Source: Pseudomonas sp. UBA2684
GTDB taxonomy: Bacteria; Pseudomonadota; Gammaproteobacteria; Pseudomonadales; Pseudomonadaceae
Direction: 5' to 3'
Assembly (NCBI GenBank): GCA_002354655.1
Contig: DELY01000010.1
Coordinates: 1 to 48,696, forward strand
Length of the DNA: 48,696 nt
Below are positions 16,223 to 24,767 of this stretch, piece after piece. The stretch's first letter is position 1. Each line of letters begins with the position of its first letter. A model generated the notes under the pieces. It was not told the origin of the DNA. It saw nothing but the letters and a program-made list of their open reading frames with translations, and did no database searches. The position numbers and the translations under genes were made by a program.

Positions 16223-16993
16223 TTACTGATCGCGGTTGAGGTCGTAGTTGAAACCGACGCCCAGCGTTTTCACGAACGGAATCAACTGGTTCATGTACAG
16301 CTCGACGCCTTCCACGCGGTTGCCGATGCCGGACTTGGGTACGAAGACCACGTCGCCGCGCTGCAAGGCGACCGCCATGCGTCCTTCGATGCCGCCGTGC
16401 ATCAGCTTGCCGTAGTCGATGAAGTAGGTCTTGTACTGGCCCTGCTCGTCCATGCGCAGCAACGCCACGCTGCTGCTGTCGGCATCGATCATGATGCCGC
16501 CGGCGCCGATGATCGCCTGCTCCAGGGTGGGCGCCGCCGGGAACGGCAGCGGCTGCGGATTGCGCACCGAACCGCCAACAAACACCGTGTTGCCCGGCGA
16601 CTGGTTGATGTTCACCGTCACCCGTGGTTCCTGGTAGTAGACGGCTTGGCGCCCGCGGATCTCCTCGGCCAGTTGCGCCGGAGTCTTGCCCACGGCCTTG
16701 ACCATGCCGATGAACGGGTACTGGAAGGTGCCGTCGTTCATCACCGTGTAGAGCGTCAGCTCGTATATCGAGTTGGCGGTGAAGGCCGAGATGCTCGGCA
16801 TCTCACCACTGGTGCGGACGATGCGCAGGGTGTCGCCGGCGCGGATGCGCTCTTCCGGCAGCGGCAGCTTGGCCAGCTCTTCGGCGGCAGACTTGCCGGC
16901 ATCGACTTGCTCGTCATCCGGCAACGGGATAACCGCGGGCGTGTTGCAGCCAGCGAGCAAAATGAGACACAAGGCCAGAGACAGGCGCTTCAT
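16223..16993 (-). CDS. pslD: PslD-type outer-membrane polysaccharide export lipoprotein
   Basis: 256 residues starting at the ATG at 16993 (MKRLSLALCLILLAGC), which gives a lipoprotein signal with the lipidated Cys16; GGAAG lies upstream and a longer frame to 17080 would destroy the signal. A poly-export domain (about 55-140; RIRAGDTLRIVRTSGE, QYPFIGMVKAVGKT) and a SLBB-like segment (VFVGGSVRNPQPLP, about 150-165) follow. Wza relatives form the outer-membrane channel; PslD is shorter, consistent with 256 residues. It lies 29 bases after pslC. Confidence 0.9.
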   Translation of the reverse strand: MKRLSLALCLILLAGCNTPAVIPLPDDEQVDAGKSAAEELAKLPLPEERIRAGDTLRIVRTSGEMPSISAFTANSIYELTLYTVMNDGTFQYPFIGMVKAVGKTPAQLAEEIRGRQAVYYQEPRVTVNINQSPGNTVFVGGSVRNPQPLPFPAAPTLEQAIIGAGGIMIDADSSSVALLRMDEQGQYKTYFIDYGKLMHGGIEGRMAVALQRGDVVFVPKSGIGNRVEGVELYMNQLIPFVKTLGVGFNYDLNRDQ

Positions 16994-17022
16994 GAGTGGC
17001 GCTTCCTTTTCAAAGACATGAG

Positions 17023-17934
17023 TTACTTCCAGTACACGGGGAACATGCTCAAGCGGCGCTTGAGCGAGTTCGAAAGCCATTGTTCATGCCAGCCAAGGCG
17101 ATAGCCGGCGTATTTGAGCAGGGTGCGCAGAGCGACCTGCGGCAGACGGTACAGGGCGCCAGCCTCGTGCAATGCGGCGATCTCAGCCAGCACGTAGCGC
17201 TTGCCCTCTCCACCGGCCTGGCCGAACGCCTCGGCGATCCAGCGTTCGCGCCCATAGAACACGCCGATATCGAAATAACGACGAAACTCCTCCAGCACTC
17301 GGTAATCGTGCGAGTGCTGCACCTCGGCGTCGGCGGCGTAGCGTACCGCGTAACCGGCCAGCAGCAACTTGGCGGCGACGTAGGCATCCTCGCTGCCGAT
17401 CACGTCCTCGGGAAAGCCGCCGACCGCCTCAAGGGCGTCGCGGCGATAGGCCGAGAAGGAATCGGAGCTGAAGCAGGTTTTGATGCCCAGGGCGGCGGCG
17501 TCGCTCAGGCGTTTGCTGCGGCTGTGCGGCGGGTAGTTGAAGCGGCGCGCCTGGGCACCGAGCAGACCCGCGCCCGGATGCGGCAACTGGCGGCCGTAGG
17601 CTACGCCGATATCGGCCTCGCAATGCAAGTTCTCGACGAGTCGCGCGAAGCTCTGCGCGCTCGCCGGAATGGCATCCTGGGTCAGGTAGATCAGCACATC
17701 CGCACTGACCTGCTGACTGGCCCAGCGCCGCGTACCGCCGTGATTGAACTGCTCCGGCTCGATCACCTCGACCCGCGCCCCGGCCTGGCGAAAACGCGCG
17801 GCGCTGTCATCCCGCGAGCGGCTGTCGACCACCAGGAATTCGTCGGGCTGCAAGGTTTGCGCGGCCAGCGCCGGCAACAACCGATCCAGATGGGACACGG
17901 CATTGCGCGTCGGAATGATCAGGGCAACGCGCAT
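17023..17934 (-). CDS. pslC: PslC-type glycosyltransferase, family 2
   Basis: 303-residue GT-A enzyme. MRVALIIPTRNAVSHLDRL is the family 2 opening, LVVDSRSRDDSA the nucleotide-binding strand, and the DAIPAS/GSEDAYVAAKL stretches (about 90 and 205) carry the metal-binding and catalytic acidic residues. No membrane segments. Start overlaps pslB by one base (TGATG). Expected to transfer a sugar during Psl assembly, with rhamnose a reasonable guess because similar enzymes use dTDP-rhamnose, but this is not shown by the sequence. Confidence 0.87.
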   Translation of the reverse strand: MRVALIIPTRNAVSHLDRLLPALAAQTLQPDEFLVVDSRSRDDSAARFRQAGARVEVIEPEQFNHGGTRRWASQQVSADVLIYLTQDAIPASAQSFARLVENLHCEADIGVAYGRQLPHPGAGLLGAQARRFNYPPHSRSKRLSDAAALGIKTCFSSDSFSAYRRDALEAVGGFPEDVIGSEDAYVAAKLLLAGYAVRYAADAEVQHSHDYRVLEEFRRYFDIGVFYGRERWIAEAFGQAGGEGKRYVLAEIAALHEAGALYRLPQVALRTLLKYAGYRLGWHEQWLSNSLKRRLSMFPVYWK

Positions 17935-19391
17935 CAGTTCAGCGTCTCGGCTGCCGGCACACGGCCATAGATGTCGTTGAAGCGAACGATGTCGTCCTCT
18001 CCCAGGTACTCGCCGCTCTGCACCTCGATCATCACCAGCTCGATGACTCCAGGGTTGACCAGGCGATGGCTGTGGCCAGCGGGAATGAAGGTCGACTCGT
18101 TGGTGTTGAGCAGGAAATCGCGTTCGCCGTTGACCACCCGCGCCATGCCGCTGACCACAATCCAGTGCTCGCTACGGTGATGGTGCATCTGCAACGACAG
18201 CGACTCGCCCGGACGCACCATGATGCGCTTGATCTTGAAGCGCGGCCCTTCCTCAAGCACCGTGTAAGTGCCCCAAGGGCGCACGACAGTACGATGCAAA
18301 CGATAGGCTTCGTGGCCGCGCCGCTTGAGCTCCTGGGCAATGAACTTGACGTCCTGGGTACTGTTGGCATCGGCGATCAGCAGCGCATCCGGCGTATCGA
18401 CGATAACCAGGTCACGCACGCCGACCGCGCCGACCAGGCGCTTGGGCGAATCGATATAGCAGTTGCTGACCTTGTGCAGGATCGCCTCGCCATTGATCTG
18501 GTTGCCATCGGCATCGGCGGCGACCAGCTCGCGCATCGCCTGCCAGGAACCGATGTCGCTCCAGCCGAGCGAGCAAGGCACCACGGCAACCCGCTGCGAA
18601 CGCTCCATCAAGGCGTAATCGATGGAAATATCCGTCACCTCGGCGAAACTGCGGCTATCCAGCTCACACTGCCAACCCTGCTTGCCCTCGGTGGGGTGGC
18701 TGCGCTCAAGGCACGCGGCCACCGCGTCGAGCACCTGCGGCGCATGCTCGCGGAACTCGCGCAGCACGGCATCGGCGCGGAAACAGAACATGCCGGCGTT
18801 CCACAGGTGTTGACCGCCATCCAGATAACCCTGAGCAGTGAGCGCATCGGGCTTCTCCACGAAGCTGGCCACCTGGAACCCGCCGTGGGCCAACGCCGCG
18901 CCTTGTTGGATATAGCCGTACCCGGTCTCGGCATGCCCCGGACGAATACCAAAGGTCACCAGCCAACCGGCTTCGGCTAAGGTGCGCGCCTGCTCGATGG
19001 CCACGACGAACGCGGCCTGATCACCAATCAGATGATCCGCCGGCAGCACCAGCAGTTGCGCATCGTCGCCATAATGACGGGCGACGTGCAGGGCGGCAGC
19101 GGCAACCGCAGGCGCGGTATTGCGCCCGCAGGGCTCGAGGAGGAAATCCAGGCTCAGACGCTGCTGATTGAGCGGCCGGTAGTCGTCCAGGGAGCGAAAC
19201 AGCAGATCACGGTTGATCACCGTCAGCAGCTGCTCGACATCGGCCAACCCGGCAACCCGCTCGAAGGTCTTCTGCAACAGGCTGCGCCCGTCCGCCAGGC
19301 GCATGAACGGCTTCGGCATCGCCTCGCGCGACACTGGCCACAAACGGGTGCCTGCGCCGCCGGCAATAATGCATGGAATCAGTGCAGTCAT
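17934..19391 (-). CDS. pslB: PslB-type bifunctional phosphomannose isomerase/GDP-mannose pyrophosphorylase
   Basis: 485 residues with two domains. The N-terminal nucleotidyltransferase carries IIAGGAGTRLWPVSREAMPKPF (about residues 6-27) with the GxGxRLWPxSRxxxPK signature; the C-terminal cupin-type isomerase carries KIKRIMVRPGESLSLQMHHHRSEHWIVVSG with the metal-binding histidines (about 390-420). It converts fructose-6-phosphate to mannose-6-phosphate and mannose-1-phosphate to GDP-mannose, the mannose donor for Psl. The ATG at 19391 lies 2 bases after pslA; an earlier start at 19469 lies within pslA. AlgA and WbpW are close paralogues, so position decides the name. Confidence 0.9.
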   Translation of the reverse strand: MTALIPCIIAGGAGTRLWPVSREAMPKPFMRLADGRSLLQKTFERVAGLADVEQLLTVINRDLLFRSLDDYRPLNQQRLSLDFLLEPCGRNTAPAVAAAALHVARHYGDDAQLLVLPADHLIGDQAAFVVAIEQARTLAEAGWLVTFGIRPGHAETGYGYIQQGAALAHGGFQVASFVEKPDALTAQGYLDGGQHLWNAGMFCFRADAVLREFREHAPQVLDAVAACLERSHPTEGKQGWQCELDSRSFAEVTDISIDYALMERSQRVAVVPCSLGWSDIGSWQAMRELVAADADGNQINGEAILHKVSNCYIDSPKRLVGAVGVRDLVIVDTPDALLIADANSTQDVKFIAQELKRRGHEAYRLHRTVVRPWGTYTVLEEGPRFKIKRIMVRPGESLSLQMHHHRSEHWIVVSGMARVVNGERDFLLNTNESTFIPAGHSHRLVNPGVIELVMIEVQSGEYLGEDDIVRFNDIYGRVPAAETLN

Positions 19392-19393
19392 CG

Positions 19394-20827
19394 CTAATAC
19401 GCCTCCCGCGTCAATAGCACAGCCGGAATGGTCCGAAACAGCACGTACAGATCGAACCACACCGACCAATTCTCGATGTACTGCAAGTCATACTCGACGC
19501 GTTTCTCGATCTTCTCCAGGGTATTGGTCTCACCACGGAAACCATTCACCTGAGCCCACCCGGTAATACCCGGCTTGACCCGATGGCGCGCGGTGTATTC
19601 CTTGACCGCGTCCTCGAACAGGATGCCGGCCGCCTTGGTGGCCGTGGCATGCGGGCGCGGGCCGACCATGGACATACTGCCAAGCAGGACGTTGAACAGT
19701 TGCGGCAGCTCATCGAGGCTGGTCTTGCGAATGAAACGACCGACCGGGGTAATGCGGTCGTCGTCACGCGTGGTCTGTCGCTCGGCATTGGCGTCGCTCT
19801 GATGGCAATACATCGAGCGGAATTTGAACACTTCGATAAGGCGGTTGTTGTAGCCATAGCGCTTTTGCCGAAACAGCACCGGGCCGGGCGAATCCAGCTT
19901 GATCGCCAGCGCCACCAAGAGCATGACCGGCAGCGCCGGGAGCAAGGCGAGAGTGGCGAGCAGCAAGTCTTCGATTCGCTTGATCAGCGGCGACCAACCG
20001 TCCAGAGGGCGCTCCGACACATTGAACATCGGCAACCCGCCGACCTCGGTAATCCGGTTGCGCGCATGCCGGAAGGCCAGCATGTCCGGCACCAGCAACA
20101 CGTTCACCGGCAGCTTGCGCAACTCGAGAACGATCTGCCCAATACGGTTCTCCGCCGACCACGGCAGCGCCACCAGCACCTGAGTTACCCGCTCTTTGCG
20201 GATCAGGCGTTCCAGATCGCCGCTGTTGCCGAGCAACGGCAGGTCAGCCAGGGTATCGGGCATCCGGCCGATACGATCATCGATAAAGCCGATCAAGCCC
20301 GAACGAATATCGCCATTGCGCGATATGAACTCAGCGAGGCGCACACCGTTCTCGGTACCGCCCAGAATCACCGCACTTTGCAGAAACTGCCCGGACCTCA
20401 TCCAATAACGGAACAGCGCCAGCAGGAACAGACGCTCGCCACCGAATGCAACCAGGCTGGCGACAAACCACAGGGTCAGGTAACGCCACTCCATGAAACT
20501 GAACATGGCCAGCGCTTGGTGCATGAACAGCAGCAGGCAGAATGCCGCCGACCAGGCAAAGAACATCATCCTGAAGCGCAGCAGGTTGCTGAAGATTTCT
20601 TCCGAATAGACCCCAAGCGCCTGAAACATCATCACGGTCAGAACGCCGAAGAACAGCAGCACCGCGGAATAGCTTTGCGTCAACCCTGGCTCATCCGACA
20701 ACCAGAGGAGCAGGAGCAGGCCAGGCAACGCGGCGGTAAAACCGTGCACAATGCGCATCACCGCAACGAAATATTCGACAAAGCCGGGGCGCGCCAGCAA
20801 TGAATTACCGACCGATAGCTGACGCAT
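19394..20827 (-). CDS. pslA: PslA-type undecaprenyl-phosphate glucose phosphotransferase
   Basis: 477 residues. Four to five N-terminal membrane segments, a CoA-binding-like middle domain, another membrane segment (about 280-300; [20 protein letters not shown]) and the C-terminal PglC-type sugar-phosphate transferase domain with [21 protein letters not shown] and [17 protein letters not shown]. The family transfers glucose-1-phosphate or a similar sugar to undecaprenyl phosphate to start assembly on the membrane; WbaP and CpsE are relatives. First gene of the operon, divergent from rmlB. GGGGG lies about 10 bases before the ATG. Confidence 0.9.
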   Translation of the reverse strand: MRQLSVGNSLLARPGFVEYFVAVMRIVHGFTAALPGLLLLLWLSDEPGLTQSYSAVLLFFGVLTVMMFQALGVYSEEIFSNLLRFRMMFFAWSAAFCLLLFMHQALAMFSFMEWRYLTLWFVASLVAFGGERLFLLALFRYWMRSGQFLQSAVILGGTENGVRLAEFISRNGDIRSGLIGFIDDRIGRMPDTLADLPLLGNSGDLERLIRKERVTQVLVALPWSAENRIGQIVLELRKLPVNVLLVPDMLAFRHARNRITEVGGLPMFNVSERPLDGWSPLIKRIEDLLLATLALLPALPVMLLVALAIKLDSPGPVLFRQKRYGYNNRLIEVFKFRSMYCHQSDANAERQTTRDDDRITPVGRFIRKTSLDELPQLFNVLLGSMSMVGPRPHATATKAAGILFEDAVKEYTARHRVKPGITGWAQVNGFRGETNTLEKIEKRVEYDLQYIENWSVWFDLYVLFRTIPAVLLTREAY

Positions 20828-21255
20828 GAAAAGATACCCCCGCCAAAATTTCCGTTAATAGCGCGCCCGCAAGCGTCAGAAAAAAGGCAGAAAAAGAAGC
20901 CAAAAAACCAGCGCGCGACAGAATACCGTCAGCACTCGTTGTGCTGGCGACTTAATCATTTTTATGATGGCATTTCAACATCCTTTTAGTGGCCGGTCCA
21001 ATTAGTTATTGGCGCCATAAAACCATCGAAGAAAGCCGCCTCAATAAATGACTTATATAGAGAGACAGGCACCGTCAGACGCATAATCCGCCGCACAAAC
21101 CAGCTGCATTCAGGCGTATAACGCATCACGGCCACCGCCGCCCAGACACCACGCAGCGCTAGGCAACCTGACTACCGGCACAAGCCACTTGCACCTTTAA
21201 ACGCGCCTGCCACAAGCTATGCCCAACCCAACGTTTATCGCCAAAGGCTACATCC
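20828..21255. promoter_or_regulatory. Divergent control region between pslA and rmlB
   Basis: 428 bases with no gene. It must hold outward promoters for the psl operon (minus) and the rml operon (plus). An AT-rich, nearly symmetric TTATATAG near 21053-21060 could serve as a -10 for either strand; on the minus strand it reads CTATATAA, resembling a sigma-S extended -10. A hairpin CAGCAC-TCGTT-GTGCTG (about 20932-20948) lies in the pslA leader. ACGGAA (minus strand, 20855-20850), 22 bases before the pslA ATG, fits the ANGGAN core of RsmA/CsrA sites; RsmA represses psl in P. aeruginosa. All sites are tentative. Confidence 0.45.
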
Positions 21256-22326
21256 ATGCGCATCCTCGTCACCGGCGGCGCCGGCTTTATCGGCTCGGCA
21301 CTGATTCGTCATCTACTGAGCGATACCGAGCACAACGTGCTCAACCTGGACAAACTGACCTACGCCGGCAACCTGGAGTCGCTGGCCAACGTCGAAAACA
21401 ACCCGCGCTATCAATTCCTTCAGGCCGATATCGTCGATCAGGCCGCAGTGAGCGATGCCCTCGCACAGTTCCAGCCGGACGCGATCATGCACCTGGCTGC
21501 CGAATCGCATGTCGATCGCTCCATCGATGGGCCAGCGGCGTTTATCCAGACCAATATCGTCGGCACCTACAGCCTGCTGGAGGCCACTCGCGCTTACTGG
21601 ACCGGCTTGTCGGCCGAGCGCAAACAGGCGTTCCGCTTCCACCACATTTCCACCGACGAGGTGTACGGCGACCTGCACGGCGTCGACGACCTGTTCAGCG
21701 AAACCACGCCCTATGCGCCCAGCTCGCCCTATTCGGCGAGCAAGGCCGCCTCGGATCACCTGGTACGCGCCTGGCAACGCACCTACGGGCTGCCGGTGCT
21801 GCTGACCAATTGCTCGAACAACTACGGCCCGTACCACTTCCCGGAAAAGCTGATTCCGCTGGTCATCCTCAACGCCCTGGATGGCAAGCCGCTGCCGGTG
21901 TACGGCAATGGCCAGCAAATCCGCGACTGGTTGTATGTCGAGGACCATGCCCGCGCCCTGCTACAAGTGGTCACTGCCGGCCAAGTGGGCGAAACCTACA
22001 ACATCGGCGGGCACAACGAGCAGCAGAACCTGCACGTGGTGGAAAGCATCTGCGCACTGCTCGATGAACTGGCGCCGCGCCAGCAGGCGGGCTCTTACCG
22101 CGAGCAAATCACCTTTGTCAGCGACCGCCCCGGCCACGATCAGCGCTATGCCATCGACGCCGGCAAGATCGAGCGCGAACTCGGCTGGACCCCGCAGGAA
22201 ACCTTCGCCAGCGGCCTGCGCAAAACCGTGCACTGGTACCTGGACAATCTCGACTGGTGCCGGCGCGTACAAGACGGCAGTTATCAACGCGAGCGCCTAG
22301 GCGCCCTTAAGGAGCACTCAGCATGA
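21256..22326 (+). CDS. rmlB: dTDP-glucose 4,6-dehydratase
   Basis: 356-residue short-chain dehydrogenase-type enzyme that turns dTDP-glucose into dTDP-4-keto-6-deoxyglucose. NAD-binding [10 protein letters not shown] (5-14), STDEVYGDL (132-140) and the catalytic YSASK (159-163) are all present, and the length is that of the family. AAAGG precedes the ATG. It leads a four-gene operon; its stop overlaps the rmlA start (ATGA). The pathway makes dTDP-L-rhamnose, used for LPS and Psl. In P. aeruginosa the rml genes sit beside dctB as they do here. Confidence 0.96.
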   Translation: MRILVTGGAGFIGSALIRHLLSDTEHNVLNLDKLTYAGNLESLANVENNPRYQFLQADIVDQAAVSDALAQFQPDAIMHLAAESHVDRSIDGPAAFIQTNIVGTYSLLEATRAYWTGLSAERKQAFRFHHISTDEVYGDLHGVDDLFSETTPYAPSSPYSASKAASDHLVRAWQRTYGLPVLLTNCSNNYGPYHFPEKLIPLVILNALDGKPLPVYGNGQQIRDWLYVEDHARALLQVVTAGQVGETYNIGGHNEQQNLHVVESICALLDELAPRQQAGSYREQITFVSDRPGHDQRYAIDAGKIERELGWTPQETFASGLRKTVHWYLDNLDWCRRVQDGSYQRERLGALKEHSA

Positions 22327-23189
22327 AAGGAATCATCCTCGCCGGCGGTTCCGGCACCCGCTTGCACCCGATCACCCTCGGCGTGTCCAAGCAGCTGCTG
22401 CCGATCTACGACAAGCCGATGATCTACTACCCGATCTCGGTGCTGATGCTCGCCGGCATCCGCGACATCCTGATCATCTCCACCCCGCACGACCTGCCGC
22501 AGTTCGAGAAGATGCTCGGCGATGGCAGCCAGTTCGGCGTGCGCTTCAGTTACGCCGAGCAACCCTCGCCGGACGGCCTGGCCCAGGCCTTCCTGATTGG
22601 CGAGTCGTTTATCGGCAACGACTCAGTGTGCCTGATCCTTGGCGACAACATCTTCCACGGCCAGCATTTCAGCGAACAGCTCGCACGCGCCGCGAGCCAC
22701 CCCGCAGGCGCCACGGTATTCGGTTACTGGGTCAAAGACCCCGAACGCTTCGGCGTCGTCGAGTTCGATGAGCGCGGCCGGGCCATCTCCATCGAAGAGA
22801 AGCCCAAGCAAGCGAAGTCCAACTACGCGGTGACCGGCCTGTATTTTTACGACAACCAGGTGATCGAGATCGCCAAGGCGGTAAAGCCCTCGCCACGCGG
22901 CGAGCTGGAGATCACCGACGTCAACAACGCCTACCTGCAGCGCGGCGACCTGCGCGTCGAGCGCTTTGGCCGTGGCTTCGCCTGGCTCGACACCGGCACC
23001 CACGACAGCCTGCTGGAAGCCTCGCAATACGTGCAGACCATCGAACACCGCCAGGGTCTGAAAGTCGCCTGCCTGGAGGAAATCGCCTACCAGCAAGGCT
23101 GGATCGACCGCGAACAACTGCTCAAGCAAGCCAAGGCCTTCGGCAAGACCGGTTACGGTCAGTACCTGTTCGGCCTGGCCGAGGAATAA
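22323..23189 (+). CDS. rmlA: Glucose-1-phosphate thymidylyltransferase
   Basis: 288-residue nucleotidyltransferase that makes dTDP-glucose from dTTP and glucose-1-phosphate, the first step of dTDP-rhamnose synthesis. [13 protein letters not shown] (6-18) is the nucleotide-binding signature; [10 protein letters not shown] (about 105-114) and [17 protein letters not shown] (about 159-175) are typical of RmlA. It is allosterically inhibited by dTDP-rhamnose in known members. Start overlaps rmlB by 4 bases; rmlC follows after 2 bases. Confidence 0.96.
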   Translation: MKGIILAGGSGTRLHPITLGVSKQLLPIYDKPMIYYPISVLMLAGIRDILIISTPHDLPQFEKMLGDGSQFGVRFSYAEQPSPDGLAQAFLIGESFIGNDSVCLILGDNIFHGQHFSEQLARAASHPAGATVFGYWVKDPERFGVVEFDERGRAISIEEKPKQAKSNYAVTGLYFYDNQVIEIAKAVKPSPRGELEITDVNNAYLQRGDLRVERFGRGFAWLDTGTHDSLLEASQYVQTIEHRQGLKVACLEEIAYQQGWIDREQLLKQAKAFGKTGYGQYLFGLAEE

Positions 23190-23191
23190 CC

Positions 23192-23737
23192 ATGCACATC
23201 GTCACCACAGCCATTGCCGACGTCCTGATCCTCGAACCCAAGGTGTTCGGCGACGAGCGCGGCTTCTTTTACGAAAGCTTCAACGCCCGCGCCTTCAACG
23301 AGGCTACCGGCCTGCAACGCGAGTTCGTTCAGGACAACCACTCGCGCTCGCAGCGCGGCGTATTGCGTGGCCTGCATTACCAGTTGCAGCAGGCCCAGGG
23401 CAAGCTGGTGCGAGTAACCGCCGGCGAGGTATACGACGTCGCGGTGGACATTCGCCGCAGCTCGCCGACCTTCGGCCAGTGGGTCGGCGTGCACTTGTCT
23501 GCCGAGAACAAACGCCAACTCTGGGTGCCGGAAGGCTTCGCCCATGGTTTTCTGGTGCTCAGCGAGTTCGCCGAATTCCTCTACAAGACCACCGACTACT
23601 ATGCACCGGCCTTTGAGCGCTGCATCCGCTGGGACGACCCGACGCTGGCCATCGACTGGCCGCTCGCCGCTGCGCCGCAACTCTCGGCCAAAGACCAGGC
23701 CGGACTCGACCTGAACCTGGCGGACCTGTTTCCATGA
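23192..23737 (+). CDS. rmlC: dTDP-4-dehydrorhamnose 3,5-epimerase
   Basis: 181-residue cupin enzyme, family length. Conserved QRGVLRGLHYQ (55-64) carries the catalytic His62; GEVYDVAVDIRRSSPTFGQW (78-97) and LWVPEGFAHGFLVLSE follow as in all RmlC proteins. It epimerises C3 and C5 of the keto sugar. It ends overlapping rmlD by 4 bases, so all four rml genes are translationally coupled or nearly so. Confidence 0.96.
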   Translation: MHIVTTAIADVLILEPKVFGDERGFFYESFNARAFNEATGLQREFVQDNHSRSQRGVLRGLHYQLQQAQGKLVRVTAGEVYDVAVDIRRSSPTFGQWVGVHLSAENKRQLWVPEGFAHGFLVLSEFAEFLYKTTDYYAPAFERCIRWDDPTLAIDWPLAAAPQLSAKDQAGLDLNLADLFP

Positions 23738-24603
23738 AGATCCTCTTGCTCGGCCAACACGGCCAAGTCAGCCGCGAGCTGCAACTCAGCCTGCGCGGGC
23801 ACGACCAACTGATCGTGCGCGGCCGCGAACACCTCGACCTGGCCAACCCCGAGCAGATTCGCCAGCAGGTGCGCGCACTGCAACCCGACCTGCTCATCAA
23901 CGCCGCCGCGCACACCGCCGTCGACCAGGCCGAAAGCGAGCCCGAGCTGGCCTTCGCGATCAATGCCACGGCGCCCGGCATTCTCGCCGAGGAAGCCGCC
24001 GCGCTTGGCGTGCCGCTGCTGCATTACTCCACCGATTACGTGTTCGACGGCAGCAAGGCCGCGCCCTACAGCGAAGACGATCAGCCCAACCCGCTGAGTG
24101 TCTACGGCCGCAGCAAGCTGGCCGGCGAGCAGGCCATCCAGGCCGTCGGCGGCGACCACCTGATCCTGCGCACCAGCTGGGTCTATTCGCTGCACGGACG
24201 CAACTTCCTGCTGACCATGCAGCGCCTGCTGCAAGAGCGCGACAGCCTCAACGTGGTGGCCGATCAAATCGGCGCCCCCACCTGGGCCGGCAGCATTGCC
24301 AGCACCACCGCGCAGCTGGTGCAACACTGGCGCGACGGCCGGGCTGGCCCTTGGGGGCTTTACCACCTGACCGCCCAGGGTGAAATTTCCTGGTTCGGCT
24401 TCGCCAGCGCCATCGCCGAACAGCTGCGCGCGCAGGGCAAGCCCGCCGCCCAGCTGCAAACCATCCCCACCAGCGCCTACCCGACCCCGGCGCAACGGCC
24501 ACTCAACTCGCGCCTCGACTGCACGCGCCTGCAACGCGACTGGACGATCCAACTGCCAGACTGGCACAGCGCCTTGCTCGACTGTTTACACAGCCCGCGC
24601 TGA
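23734..24603 (+). CDS. rmlD: dTDP-4-dehydrorhamnose reductase
   Basis: 289-residue NAD(P)H-dependent reductase completing dTDP-L-rhamnose. MKILLLGQHGQVSRELQ is the nucleotide-binding start; YSTDYVFDGSK (about 98-108) and the catalytic YGRSKLAGE (about 125-133) are clear. The gene is last in the operon, after rmlC, whereas P. aeruginosa has rmlBDAC. A GC-rich inverted repeat (GGCTGG/CCAGCC, about 24636-24660) follows the stop but lacks a T run. Confidence 0.95.
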   Translation: MKILLLGQHGQVSRELQLSLRGHDQLIVRGREHLDLANPEQIRQQVRALQPDLLINAAAHTAVDQAESEPELAFAINATAPGILAEEAAALGVPLLHYSTDYVFDGSKAAPYSEDDQPNPLSVYGRSKLAGEQAIQAVGGDHLILRTSWVYSLHGRNFLLTMQRLLQERDSLNVVADQIGAPTWAGSIASTTAQLVQHWRDGRAGPWGLYHLTAQGEISWFGFASAIAEQLRAQGKPAAQLQTIPTSAYPTPAQRPLNSRLDCTRLQRDWTIQLPDWHSALLDCLHSPR

Positions 24604-24734
24604 GCCTGCGCCTTACCGGCGCCAAGCCGGGCATGCGGCTGGCCGGGCTTCAGCCCAGCCAGGCAGCGTGCCCAAGCCGGCGGTTGCGACCCACTGGCGA
24701 TGGCGTAGACCGCCCGCGCTAAAGCCCGAATGTG

Positions 24735-24740
24735 CATAAT
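24735..24740 (+). promoter_or_regulatory. Possible -10 box of the dctB promoter
   Basis: CATAAT at 24735-24740 lies 28 bases before the dctB ATG at 24768. No good -35 hexamer is visible 16-18 bases upstream, so the call is weak. If real, it would place the transcription start after the alternative GTG at 24732 and so favour the ATG start. Confidence 0.25.
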
Positions 24741-24767
24741 GCGCCTGTCTCCCAGGCACTCGACCCT

